Shown here one piece after another: positions 10,469-18,913 of a stretch of 64,000 bases of DNA (position 1 is the stretch's first letter; every line of letters starts with the position of its first letter). The notes beneath the pieces were generated by a model. The model had not been told where the DNA came from. It made no database searches and was given only the letters and a program-made list of their open reading frames with translations. This DNA comes from Rheinheimera pacifica (lineage in GTDB: Bacteria; Pseudomonadota; Gammaproteobacteria; Enterobacterales; Alteromonadaceae), in NCBI RefSeq assembly GCF_900108485.1, contig NZ_FNXF01000011.1, positions 84,997 through 148,996 on the forward strand, in the 5' to 3' direction. The translations under genes were made by a program, and so were the position numbers.

Positions 10469-11482
10469 TTAGTGGAGTATCCGGCGTCGGACAAGATAAA
10501 CCATAGCCAAAACGAACAGGACTATACCGGCCGGCTCAGGTACCTGTTGATATACCGTTACACCGCTTACCAGCAGTGCATAGGCTTCACGGCCAAGAAT
10601 GCTATGAGCCCGGGTGGTCGGGTGAATTTCATCCCAGAAGACATACTGTGATGCATTGGCACAAGAGCGCTCTGCAGCCAGAATGCCGCCCGTTACAGAC
10701 CGGCACTCATCAGTAGTGTTGGTAAAACCTTCTGATAACGGATTAGCCAGAATACTGTCGAAAATACTATATACGTCAAGCATATAAATTTGTGCCAGTG
10801 ACTGCTTTGACAAATCAATCAGCATTTCTTCCAGTAAGTCATTCCACAACAGGCTGACTTCTGTGCCCGACTGACTGTCGGTAGTTGAGGCGAATTCCGG
10901 AATGCTGCCAAGATCTGGTAAATTGGGCACTAACAATGTCATAGCGCCCCTGGCAATCATATCGGTAAGCATCAGCTGAAAATTGCCGATAATTGACGTT
11001 ACCATCATTAACGGGTTAGCCGCACCAACCAGATCACGCATATCATTGCCGCCAGCCCAGGCGACATATAAAGCATCGGTATCAAAAGATGCGCCATTTA
11101 ACCGGTTCAAATACTGGTTGTATTGATTCATCACGCCTGTAGAGACACCGGATGTATTATCTATACGGGCACCACCGTAAGCGAAATTATTACCTCCGCC
11201 GGTAGATCTGCTGCTTGTGAGCCCCAGCTCATCTGCCAGATACTCATGCCAGAGATTACCGTTAGAGAAACGGCCGTTCGGGCCATATCCGGCAAGGGCA
11301 GCTACTGGCCCAAATGAACCTAACGGCACCGTAGCCCGGGTATTACCGGTATCAGACAGGCTGTCGCCAAAAATATAGATATCAGAGAAAATGAGTGAAG
11401 CTGATGCAGGTAAAGCGAGCAGAGTAAAGCTGATACTCAGCACAACTAACTTTAACCAGCGAAGTGGTCTTATTGTTTTCAT
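10469..11482 (-). CDS. SGNH/GDSL-family esterase with PEP-CTERM sorting signal
   Basis: Probable secreted lipase/esterase. The 337-residue product has a signal peptide (residues 1-28, ending ALPASA), block I FGDSLSDTGN with the nucleophile serine, the GRFSNGNLWHEYLA segment, the WAGGNDMRD block, and the DEIHPTTRAHSILG block carrying the catalytic Asp and His. The C-terminus ends with VPEP, a hydrophobic stretch and a basic cluster (RRR), which is the PEP-CTERM signal recognised by exosortase. No exosortase gene is in this window, so the processing enzyme must be elsewhere. The substrate is unknown. It is transcribed alone; nothing else is evident in the 296 bp upstream apart from a short hairpin at 11724-11755. 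Confidence 0.87.
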   Translation of the reverse strand: MKTIRPLRWLKLVVLSISFTLLALPASASLIFSDIYIFGDSLSDTGNTRATVPLGSFGPVAALAGYGPNGRFSNGNLWHEYLADELGLTSSRSTGGGNNFAYGGARIDNTSGVSTGVMNQYNQYLNRLNGASFDTDALYVAWAGGNDMRDLVGAANPLMMVTSIIGNFQLMLTDMIARGAMTLLVPNLPDLGSIPEFASTTDSQSGTEVSLLWNDLLEEMLIDLSKQSLAQIYMLDVYSIFDSILANPLSEGFTNTTDECRSVTGGILAAERSCANASQYVFWDEIHPTTRAHSILGREAYALLVSGVTVYQQVPEPAGIVLFVLAMVYLVRRRILH

Positions 11483-11778
11483 TAGTTATCCTTGTCTTTT
11501 TATTTTTATCAGCAGCCTGGGTTGGCTGCATTTTGTACAGCGCAAGTATCGTGCCTGAAAATAAATAAAAATAAGTAGTACAACGACAGCAGTTGTCAGA
11601 CCTCTGTTCAGCTAACAAAGTACAAGGGCTAATGAGGGGTAATGGCCAGGCAGTAAAGCATATATGTATAATATTCAGACAACTGTAAATAGCAAAAAAT
11701 GTCTTGAAGCCAGCTATAACAGTACCTCAGCCGAATAAAGCTGTTCCGCTGAGGTGTAAATTAACCCAACATAGGCTG

Positions 11779-13665
11779 CTATAAACTGTCGCCGCGTAAC
11801 AGCCGTACCTGTCGTTCCAGCTCAGTTGCGCTGGCTTGCTCTGCAGGTACAGGGGCGCTGGCTGTCAACATGATTTTAGACCAGATGCGGCCTTTAAACT
11901 TAAACGCACCATTACCATGATGGCTGAAAAACGAGCCCCATAAGCCTTTTAAAGCCATTGGCACCACTGGTACCGGGGTTTCTGCCAGAATACGCTCAAT
12001 ACCGGGACGAAAGCTGTCTATCTCACCGTTTTTGGTTAAACGCCCCTCCGGGAAAATACATACCAGATTCCCCTCAGCCAGTTCACGCTTAATGGCAGCA
12101 AAAGCGGCTTCATATACCGCTTCATTTTTCTGCTTTGAGCAAATAGGAATAGTGCGTGCGGCTTTAAACAACCAGTTGGCTACCGGTAAATCATAAATAC
12201 CTTTTTCCATTACAAAACGCACCGGCCGGCGCACTGCCCCCCCAATCAGCAAGGCATCAACATAGCTAACATGGTTGGCTACCAGCACAGCCGCACCTTC
12301 AGCCGGAATATGTTCCAGCCCTTTACTGCGCACCCGGTACATGGTGTGGCTAAGCAGATAAATAACAAAACGCAGGGCAAACTCCGGCACCATGCTGTAA
12401 ACATACAGCGCTACCACCGCATTCATAATAGCCAGAACTAAAAAATACTCCGGGATAGATATACCCAGCACGGTTAAAAATACGATACCGGCAATGGCAC
12501 TAACCACCATAAACAGCGCATTAAAAATATTGTTGGCGGCAATCACCCGTGCCCGTTGTTGCGGCTCGGCGCGCTGTTGCAGCAATGCATACAGGGGCAC
12601 AATAAATAAACCGCCGAAAACACCAATCAAGGTTAAATCAATTAATACCCACCAGCCAAAAGCGGTAGCCAAAAACTGCGGTAAACTTAGCAATTGCTCC
12701 GGCGCCAGCAGTTCCGGCAAAACCGCCGGGCTGCTAAAAAATAAGCTGATACCAAATACGGTTAAGCCAATCGAACCAATAGGTACTATACCCAGTTCGA
12801 CCCTGTCACCGGATAAGCGCTCACACAGCATAGAACCGATGCCTACGCCAACTGAGAACGCCACCAATAGCGCGGTAACCACGGTATTGTCACCACCAAG
12901 CGCGGTTTTAGTGAAATTGGGAAACTGGGTTAAATAGCTGGCGCCTAAAAACCAAAACCAACTAATCGCCATAATAGATAAGTACAGTGTGCGGTTTTGA
13001 TAGCTGATACTGATAGTGGCTTTGGTTTGCTGCCAGGGCGCAAAACGAAATTTATCGGCGTTATGCACCTCGCCCACTGCCGGGATCCGCCGGCTTACCA
13101 GATAGCCCAGCACAGAAAACAGCAGCACAACAATACCAACCCATAACGGCGCATCCGCCAGGCCCACCAATAAACCACCGGTAATGGTGCCCAGTAAAAT
13201 AGCAACAAAGGTACCCATTTCTACCCAGGCATTGCCGGCTAACAGCTCTTTGTCCGTTAGCAGCTGTGGCAAAATAGCGTATTTTACCGGGCCAAAAAAC
13301 GCCGATTGGCTACCCATTAAAAACAATAACCCCAACAGTATTAAGTATTGTTGAAAATAAAATGCTACGGCAGCCAGCAACATCAGCCCTATTTCCAGCA
13401 GCTTTAACGCGCGGATCAGTTTAGTTTTGCACACGGCATCAGCCAGAGCACCAGCCGTGGCAGAAAATAACAAAAACGGCAGAATAAACAGCCCCGTTGC
13501 CAGGTTCATGGTTAAATTGGTATCCCACGGCAACGCACTGGCGGCCGTAAAGGTCAGCATTAACATCAGGGCATTTTTAAATACATTGTCATTAAAAGCC
13601 CCGCTGGCCTGGGTAAGAAAAAATGGCAAAAAGCGTTTGCTACTGATTAAGCGGTTTTGCGACAT
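11779..13665 (-). CDS. MFS transporter fused to a PlsC-type acyltransferase (LplT-Aas-like)
   Basis: Residues about 1-420 form a twelve-helix MFS transporter of the LplT type (lysophospholipid flippase), beginning RFLPFFLTQASGAFNDNVFK. Residues about 430-628 are a glycerolipid acyltransferase with the HX4D motif (NHVSYVDALL) and the FPEGRLTKNGE block. In E. coli LplT and Aas are separate and Aas also has an acyl-ACP synthetase domain; here that third domain is absent. The likely role is to bring lysophospholipid inward and reacylate it. The ATG at 13665 has GGAG five bases upstream and is preferred over the GTG two codons earlier. It is divergent from the antiporter gene. Confidence 0.87.
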   Translation of the reverse strand: MSQNRLISSKRFLPFFLTQASGAFNDNVFKNALMLMLTFTAASALPWDTNLTMNLATGLFILPFLLFSATAGALADAVCKTKLIRALKLLEIGLMLLAAVAFYFQQYLILLGLLFLMGSQSAFFGPVKYAILPQLLTDKELLAGNAWVEMGTFVAILLGTITGGLLVGLADAPLWVGIVVLLFSVLGYLVSRRIPAVGEVHNADKFRFAPWQQTKATISISYQNRTLYLSIMAISWFWFLGASYLTQFPNFTKTALGGDNTVVTALLVAFSVGVGIGSMLCERLSGDRVELGIVPIGSIGLTVFGISLFFSSPAVLPELLAPEQLLSLPQFLATAFGWWVLIDLTLIGVFGGLFIVPLYALLQQRAEPQQRARVIAANNIFNALFMVVSAIAGIVFLTVLGISIPEYFLVLAIMNAVVALYVYSMVPEFALRFVIYLLSHTMYRVRSKGLEHIPAEGAAVLVANHVSYVDALLIGGAVRRPVRFVMEKGIYDLPVANWLFKAARTIPICSKQKNEAVYEAAFAAIKRELAEGNLVCIFPEGRLTKNGEIDSFRPGIERILAETPVPVVPMALKGLWGSFFSHHGNGAFKFKGRIWSKIMLTASAPVPAEQASATELERQVRLLRGDSL

Positions 13666-13835
13666 GTCCACTCCAGCGGAAAAAGAGATACTAATAAATA
13701 AGTTGCCAGCATAATCAACTCATATTACATATACCAGTAAGATCTAACGATCCGGTTTGACAGGCCATCTAGCCATCTATATATTGCGCAACCATTAAGG
13801 CAACAGTACTGCCTGCGTATTTATAAGGTACACCT

Positions 13836-15176
13836 ATGAACAACACTACGCTGGCGCCAGCGGGCGCTAAGCGCTCTTTATTGCCATTATTGTTTTTTGT
13901 CGCGCTGTTTCTCGGCACAGGCCTTTACCTGCAAAGTGAGGGCGTAGCCTATGCGTTTTATCAGTTGCCCGGCCATGTCGCTATTATCCCAGCCCTTATA
14001 CTGGCTATCTGGCTACATAAAGCGCCGCTGCAACAATCTATAGATGTAATGATAAAAGGCGCAGGTAACAGCAATATTATTACCATGTGTATTATTTATT
14101 TGCTGGCTGGTGCCTTTGCCAGTGTAGCCACTGCTACCGGCGGTGTGGATGCCGCGGTTAACGCTGGCCTTAGTTTAGTACCTGCGCCCTGGTTACTGCC
14201 GGGCTTATTTGTTATTGCCGCTCTGATATCCACGGCTATGGGTACCTCAATGGGCACTATAGGTGCGCTGGCTCCTATTGCCGTTGGTTTATCCAATCAG
14301 GCCGGATTAGACCAGGCGTTAGTGGCAGGTGTGCTGCTTAGCGGTGCCATGTTTGGTGATAATTTATCGATTATTTCCGATACAACCATTGCCTCCACTC
14401 GCACCCAGGGGGCAAAAATGGCGGATAAATTTCGCGAAAATATTAAAATTGCCCTGCCTGCCGCCGCGTTAACGCTGCTGTTGTATATTGTGCTGGCTAC
14501 AGACGGAGCGCCGGTACAAATTGATACAGTAAATTGGAGTGGTGTAATGCCTTATGCCGCCATTTTGCTGCTGGCGGTAATGGGGCTGAATGTCTTTATT
14601 GTATTGCTGCTGGGTATACTATTGGCTGCACTACAGGGTACTTTTTTTGCCGATTACGCTATTGCTAATCTGGGTAAAGATATTGCCAGCGGTTTTGCCA
14701 GTGTGCAGGAAATTTTCCTGCTGGCTATGCTGGTGAGTGCTCTGAGTGAGTTTATTAAACAGCAAGGTGGTTTGCAGTGGATCGCCGGTAAAATCCAGCA
14801 AGCCGCCAGCAGCCTGAAACTGGCAGGTAATAAAGCGCAGCAACTGGCAATAGCAGCATTAGCATTTAGCAGCAATCTTTGTATCGCTAATAATACTGTG
14901 GCAATAGTTTTAACAGGTGAGATCAGCAAAACGCTGGCACAACAACATCAAATCACACCCAAACGCAGCGCCAGTCTGCTGGATATTTTCGCCTGTATCA
15001 GCCAGGGCTTAGTACCTTATGGCGCTCAGGCATTGCTGCTGGGGGCCAGTTTTGGCATATCGCCATGGCAGGTAGTAACGCAAAGCTATTACTGCCTGAT
15101 TTTACTGTTGGTAGCGGTATTCACTATTTTACTTAAACCGGCAAAACCAATGGTTACGGCGGCAACTCCGGTTTAA
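13836..15176 (+). CDS. NhaC-family Na+/H+ antiporter
   Basis: Polytopic inner-membrane protein of 446 residues with about eleven hydrophobic segments. The conserved TAMGTSMGTIGALAPIAVGL stretch (about 132-150) and LSGAMFGDNLSIISDTTIAS (about 168-187) are characteristic of NhaC/ArsB-like antiporters. It probably exchanges Na+ or an organic substrate for protons; several relatives exchange malate and lactate or arginine and ornithine, so the substrate is not fixed by sequence. It stands alone on the plus strand and its stop overlaps the stop of the convergent nucleotidyltransferase gene by four bases. Confidence 0.82.
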   Translation: MNNTTLAPAGAKRSLLPLLFFVALFLGTGLYLQSEGVAYAFYQLPGHVAIIPALILAIWLHKAPLQQSIDVMIKGAGNSNIITMCIIYLLAGAFASVATATGGVDAAVNAGLSLVPAPWLLPGLFVIAALISTAMGTSMGTIGALAPIAVGLSNQAGLDQALVAGVLLSGAMFGDNLSIISDTTIASTRTQGAKMADKFRENIKIALPAAALTLLLYIVLATDGAPVQIDTVNWSGVMPYAAILLLAVMGLNVFIVLLLGILLAALQGTFFADYAIANLGKDIASGFASVQEIFLLAMLVSALSEFIKQQGGLQWIAGKIQQAASSLKLAGNKAQQLAIAALAFSSNLCIANNTVAIVLTGEISKTLAQQHQITPKRSASLLDIFACISQGLVPYGAQALLLGASFGISPWQVVTQSYYCLILLLVAVFTILLKPAKPMVTAATPV

Positions 15177-16246
15177 GATTTATGCCCTGGCAGTAAGCGC
15201 CGGAACCAGCGCTGCAGGCTGCTGGCAGGTTTAGCCAGGCTGTGATAAATCAGCACCTGCCAACGCATTTTCAGGCTGTGACCGCGTACAAACCAGAGCT
15301 GGCGGGCAAACCAGGCCCGGGCGGGCCGGCCCTGCAACATAGTCAGCAACAAATTACACACCAGCGGCTGATGTCGGTACCCCTCAGCCTGATGCAATAC
15401 TAACTTAGCTGCTTCATTATTAAATAACCTTATCAGTACCCAGCACGCATTGATCACCGCAGACTGTACCGACATCTGCGCAGCCTGCTCAAGCATAAAA
15501 TCCAGTTGTTTCTGGTGTTGCACTTCCAGCAATAAGTCATTTAAATCAATCACATCTTTGGTTAGTTTATGTGTCTCTTCCTGGTAAAACAGGTGCACCG
15601 CCGCATGAATAAATAAATGCGCGCTAGCCGGCACTTTAAACGCTGAACCAGGAATATTAACAGCATGGCTAAACAGCGGAGTGATATCTATAGCTCTGGC
15701 CGATGCAGTCGGATAAATATGATGATGTAAATCAATCACTGTGCCACGCTGATAATGCTGCAGCGGCGGGTTCTGATGCGACCAGTTCAGGTAGTAATCA
15801 CGGTCGTAATCGGTCATTTCAGCTTCGCGAAAGCCATAAAAAAATAACCTGTCCCGCACATGCCGCAGCTGGGCTGCCGGCACCAGAATATCAATATCGG
15901 AAAACAACCGGCCAAAACTCACCGCTAAAGCTTGTGTTCTGTATGCTGCGCCTTTTAACAACAAGCACGGGTAATCGGCCACGGCAAACAACGGCTCCAG
16001 TTGCTGTAACTCAGAATACAAGCTGTGTTGCTGCTTCTGGGCGTATCGCGCACCCGACTCACCATGCAGCTTAACCTGCAGCGGCACCTGGTCAAGTAGT
16101 TGCTGTGTTTGTAGTACATAGTAAAACCGGGCAGTAAGGCCTTGCTGGCGGGCTTGCTGTAAAAATGTGGTCCATTGTTGCGGTGTAGCCTGACGCACAA
16201 ATTTGGCCGGAGAGGCAAAAAAAGCCAGCAACTGCGAACTTAACAT
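15173..16246 (-). CDS. Nucleotidyltransferase-fold protein of the NTP_transf_5 type
   Basis: A 357-residue member of the uncharacterised nucleotidyltransferase family (PF14907 type). The recognisable parts are PCLLLKGAAYR, the metal-binding RLFSDIDILVP with the two catalytic aspartates, and VIDLHHHI with the third acidic position. The C-terminal half is helical and unassigned. Its ATG overlaps the stop of the upstream HprK-like gene (ATGTTAA), so the two are translated together. In other bacteria such proteins accompany HprK-like kinases, including in lasso-peptide clusters where the kinase phosphorylates the peptide. The reaction here is unknown. Confidence 0.75.
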   Translation of the reverse strand: MLSSQLLAFFASPAKFVRQATPQQWTTFLQQARQQGLTARFYYVLQTQQLLDQVPLQVKLHGESGARYAQKQQHSLYSELQQLEPLFAVADYPCLLLKGAAYRTQALAVSFGRLFSDIDILVPAAQLRHVRDRLFFYGFREAEMTDYDRDYYLNWSHQNPPLQHYQRGTVIDLHHHIYPTASARAIDITPLFSHAVNIPGSAFKVPASAHLFIHAAVHLFYQEETHKLTKDVIDLNDLLLEVQHQKQLDFMLEQAAQMSVQSAVINACWVLIRLFNNEAAKLVLHQAEGYRHQPLVCNLLLTMLQGRPARAWFARQLWFVRGHSLKMRWQVLIYHSLAKPASSLQRWFRRLLPGHKS

Positions 16247-17091
16247 AACTTATTTAACTCGCTCAAAGCTTGTTCAATACAGGCATACTCCAAACGATAA
16301 GCATCAACTTGTTGTGTCAACCTGCTCAGGCTGTGAAAACCCTGCTCTGCCAATACGGCATAGTTAAAAGAGTTATTGGCAAGATGCATAAATGCATCGG
16401 CCTGGCTTACCTTCGACAGCGTCAGCTGCTGCTGTGCAGCGTTATATTGCGGGAAAATAACCCAGGCTGCCGTTGCCGTTTGTTGCATACCAGACCAGCT
16501 TAATGTCGATGGCAGCATATAGCCAACTGTACCTTTGGTAGTGCCGCTGGTAATTTGCCGGATCTGTGCTTGCGGATACCTACCTTGTAATAGCGCCAAT
16601 GACTGATTTTTCAGGCTCACCGGCCTGACATAAGGCACGATTGCGCCACTGGTTAAATCGACCAGACACATTTCATCCGACAATAAACGCCAGCCTTCCT
16701 GCATCAGCACTGCGCATAGGGTGCTTTTACCCGAGCCTGGCGGCGCCGGCATAATTAATGCCTTACCGCCACGTTCAAGCACTGCGGCATGAATGGCCAA
16801 AAACTGATGCTGATAAGAGGCCACGCACCAGTTTACGCCCCACTCAAAAACCGGCACCAGTTGGGCTGAGTCGGTCATTCTGAAATGCTGATCTCCGGAT
16901 GACACATGAAACGGCCGACCCCAGCCAGCCCATTTACGCTGTACATGCAGACAAAAATCGTAGATAAGTTGTGGATTGGGGTTTGTTATCAGTTCCGCCG
17001 GATACAACTCTGCAAGTGCAGCGGTAAGCTTGTTACTGTGATTAGTAACAAGTACGGAAAAAGGCGCAGTATGAATAGCGAAATCAGTCAA
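16240..17091 (-). CDS. HprK-related kinase (HprK-rel-A type)
   Basis: A 283-residue protein with the HPr kinase P-loop fold. The core IHAAVLERGGKALIMPAPPG leads directly into SGKST, giving a Walker A at 117-124; H101 sits where HprK has its conserved histidine, and LSDE (138-140) is the following acidic motif. The N-terminal 95 residues have no domain I of classical HprK. No HPr substrate or PTS gene is nearby, so carbon-catabolite control is unlikely. The only start available after an in-frame stop is TTG at 17091 (or CTG six bases earlier). It has no clear ribosome site and overlaps the preceding small ORF, which implies coupling. I recall such kinases occurring beside a PqqD-like protein and a nucleotidyltransferase; the function is unknown. 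Confidence 0.78.
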   Translation of the reverse strand: MTDFAIHTAPFSVLVTNHSNKLTAALAELYPAELITNPNPQLIYDFCLHVQRKWAGWGRPFHVSSGDQHFRMTDSAQLVPVFEWGVNWCVASYQHQFLAIHAAVLERGGKALIMPAPPGSGKSTLCAVLMQEGWRLLSDEMCLVDLTSGAIVPYVRPVSLKNQSLALLQGRYPQAQIRQITSGTTKGTVGYMLPSTLSWSGMQQTATAAWVIFPQYNAAQQQLTLSKVSQADAFMHLANNSFNYAVLAEQGFHSLSRLTQQVDAYRLEYACIEQALSELNKLC

Positions 17092-17251
17092 CGTCAGGCT
17101 CTGTTATCTCAGCCTCTGCGTCGACCAGACGAGTTTCATGATCGCACTTTGAAAACAGCACACTGCTGGCATCATGAAATATTGCCTGCAATGTGTTGTC
17201 ATCTGTGGTTTGCTGAGATAGCCAGACAGCATAACTCAGTGCTACGTCCAT
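17084..17251 (-). CDS. 55-residue ORF between the Tat-signal protein and the HprK-like kinase
   Basis: The ATG lies four bases after the stop of the upstream gene and the TGA falls eight bases into the kinase gene, so it fills exactly the gap in a tight operon. The product is acidic (starts MDVALSYAVWLSQQ, ends EITEPDVD). In HprK-rel-A neighbourhoods this slot is normally taken by a PqqD-like peptide chaperone. The segment SVLFSKCDHETRLVDAEAEI is loosely reminiscent of the PqqD-like pattern, but the protein is shorter than those I know. It is real by position; its identity is a guess. Confidence 0.45.
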   Translation of the reverse strand: MDVALSYAVWLSQQTTDDNTLQAIFHDASSVLFSKCDHETRLVDAEAEITEPDVD

Positions 17252-17255
17252 CGGG

Positions 17256-17858
17256 TTACCCCATGTAACCGTCTATATAGTAAACCAACAAAGCCAATAG
17301 CTGATCTTTTTGTGCCTTAGTAACAGCACCCTGATAGGCGTTTACTATTTCATCCGGCGTAGGAATGCTGGTGCTGATACCTTCTAACTGATAGTACAGC
17401 GCATGCAGGAAAATTGCGGCAATATTGCGCTCCAGCGCATAACTCCCCCCCTGATTCAATGCGTCTCTCAAAGTACCACTGTAGCCATACTGAAAAATGG
17501 TATTAAACTTAGTGCTTTGGTTAATCTCTATACCGTTCCACTTTTTTTGCCAGTTATTGCCAGTTTTGAAGAAGTAGCCACCTTTACCGCCACCTACAGT
17601 TGAACTTTTACTTTCAAAGTACAGTTTAGCACTACCATGAGAGTCATAACTCCTACTGCACTGCTCAAACTTATCGGGCTGTACTGACTGCATCTGCGAT
17701 GCATTTTCGCTTAACGAGCAGTTAAGTGTGCTGCTACCCCAGGCGGATTTACTCTTAAGTGTCAGCAACACCGGCAAGCTACCCAGACCTGCACGCATTA
17801 AAAACTTTCTGCGACCAGACTGCGTTGCCTTCATTTCCTTGTCATTAACAGGTTCCAT
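17256..17858 (-). CDS. Exported protein with twin-arginine signal, unknown function
   Basis: The 200-residue product carries a Tat signal: GRRKFLMRAG followed by a hydrophobic stretch and a likely cleavage site after SKSAWG (about residue 41). The mature part has two cysteines, a glycine-rich patch (TVGGGKGGYFF) and a helical C-terminal half ending in DGYMG. I do not recognise a domain. The ATG at 17858 is preferred because GGAA lies seven bases upstream; an alternative is 17834. It is the first gene of the unit with the small ORF, the HprK-like kinase and the nucleotidyltransferase, so it is a plausible substrate of those enzymes; that is inference from position only. Confidence 0.7.
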   Translation of the reverse strand: MEPVNDKEMKATQSGRRKFLMRAGLGSLPVLLTLKSKSAWGSSTLNCSLSENASQMQSVQPDKFEQCSRSYDSHGSAKLYFESKSSTVGGGKGGYFFKTGNNWQKKWNGIEINQSTKFNTIFQYGYSGTLRDALNQGGSYALERNIAAIFLHALYYQLEGISTSIPTPDEIVNAYQGAVTKAQKDQLLALLVYYIDGYMG

Positions 17859-18006
17859 AGCTACATTCCATAAAGCAAACTGCATAAAGTGTAATGCCAG
17901 TTACATGCAAGATCAAATCCAACAATATAACTTCATATCAGGTATAAGAAAATTATTAAACCCAACCTCACGGCACCATAAGTTGTAAAACAAGCTGACG
18001 ATAAAA

Positions 18007-18807
18007 TCAGGCTTTACAATTAGGCAAAGCACCAGTGGCTTTGCGTTCGTTATACGTTTTCATTGCCTGCGGCATATTATCGCGCAAAGCAGTAATACGG
18101 TTTTCCGGCAAGGGGTGGGTAGACAGAATTTGTGGTGTACCACCTCCACCCAGAGCCGCCATATTTTGCCATAAGTTAACCGCTTGACGCGGTTCAAAAC
18201 CTGCCTTTGCCATCAAATCCAGGCCAATAATGTCGGCTTCACTCTCATGCGCCCGGCTAAATGGCAACGCAACACCAACCTGAGCCCCTAAGCCAAAAGC
18301 GGTCATCAGTTGCTGCTGATACTGCACGTTATAAGCTTTCATGGCGGCATCACCCAGTGTCATGGCCGTTTGAATAAACTGATTGGTAGACAGGCGCTCG
18401 TTACTGTGGCCTGCCATTACGTGTGCAATTTCATGGCCGACAACGGCTGCCAGCTGATTCTGGTTTTCCGCTACTTTTAACAGCCCGGTATAAACGCCGA
18501 TCTTACCGCCTGGTAACGCAAACGCATTTACCTGATCAGAGTCGAACACCACTATTTCCCAGGTGTTGCCCATAAACTCCTGCGGCGTAACCTTAAGCAA
18601 AGCGCCTGCAACGCATTGTACATACTCATTAGTACGCCGATCTTTGGAAATAGGCGTTTCAGCTTTCATGGTTTCAAAGGTTTGTGCGCCCATCTTATCC
18701 AGTTCGGCTGTATTAAACAGCATTACCTGACGACGGCCGGTTGGCGATTGTGCACAGGCCACAATCAGTAAAGAACAGGTGGTAAGCAATAGTAACTTTT
18801 TCAACAT
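18007..18807 (-). CDS. M48-family zinc metalloprotease, lipoprotein (LoiP/YcaL-like)
   Basis: Envelope protease of 266 residues. A lipoprotein signal ends in LLIVAC (lipobox, Cys at about 18), so the mature protein is lipid-anchored. The zinc motif HEIAHVMAGH lies near residue 130, and the downstream ESEADIIGLDLM supplies the third ligand Glu. The conserved STHPLPENRI block of M48B peptidases is near the C-terminus. Related E. coli proteins (LoiP, BepA, YcaL) act in outer-membrane quality control. The start at 18807 has AAGGA seven bases upstream; the GTG at 18828 and ATG at 18813 lack that spacing. Confidence 0.9.
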   Translation of the reverse strand: MLKKLLLLTTCSLLIVACAQSPTGRRQVMLFNTAELDKMGAQTFETMKAETPISKDRRTNEYVQCVAGALLKVTPQEFMGNTWEIVVFDSDQVNAFALPGGKIGVYTGLLKVAENQNQLAAVVGHEIAHVMAGHSNERLSTNQFIQTAMTLGDAAMKAYNVQYQQQLMTAFGLGAQVGVALPFSRAHESEADIIGLDLMAKAGFEPRQAVNLWQNMAALGGGGTPQILSTHPLPENRITALRDNMPQAMKTYNERKATGALPNCKA

Positions 18808-18880
18808 GAGCATATCCTTATTTGACACTTTTACCGCAGCTGGCGCTGCAATATCCTGTTATTGTATCTGCTGGGCAATA

Positions 18881-18904
18881 AAAAACCACCCGCAGGTGGT
18901 TTTT
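18881..18904. terminator. Terminator downstream of dnaJ
   Basis: AAAAACCACC, loop CGCA, GGTGGTTTTT. It lies ten bases past the dnaJ stop and works in the dnaJ direction, with a T run on the minus strand. It also has a T run on the plus strand. Confidence 0.88.
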
Positions 18905-18913
18905 CATTACAGC

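Noticed and set aside
16240..17091. True HPr kinase/phosphorylase regulating carbon use
   Set aside because: The N-terminal domain of HprK is absent and no ptsH, ptsN or rpoN genes adjoin; only the P-loop core is shared.
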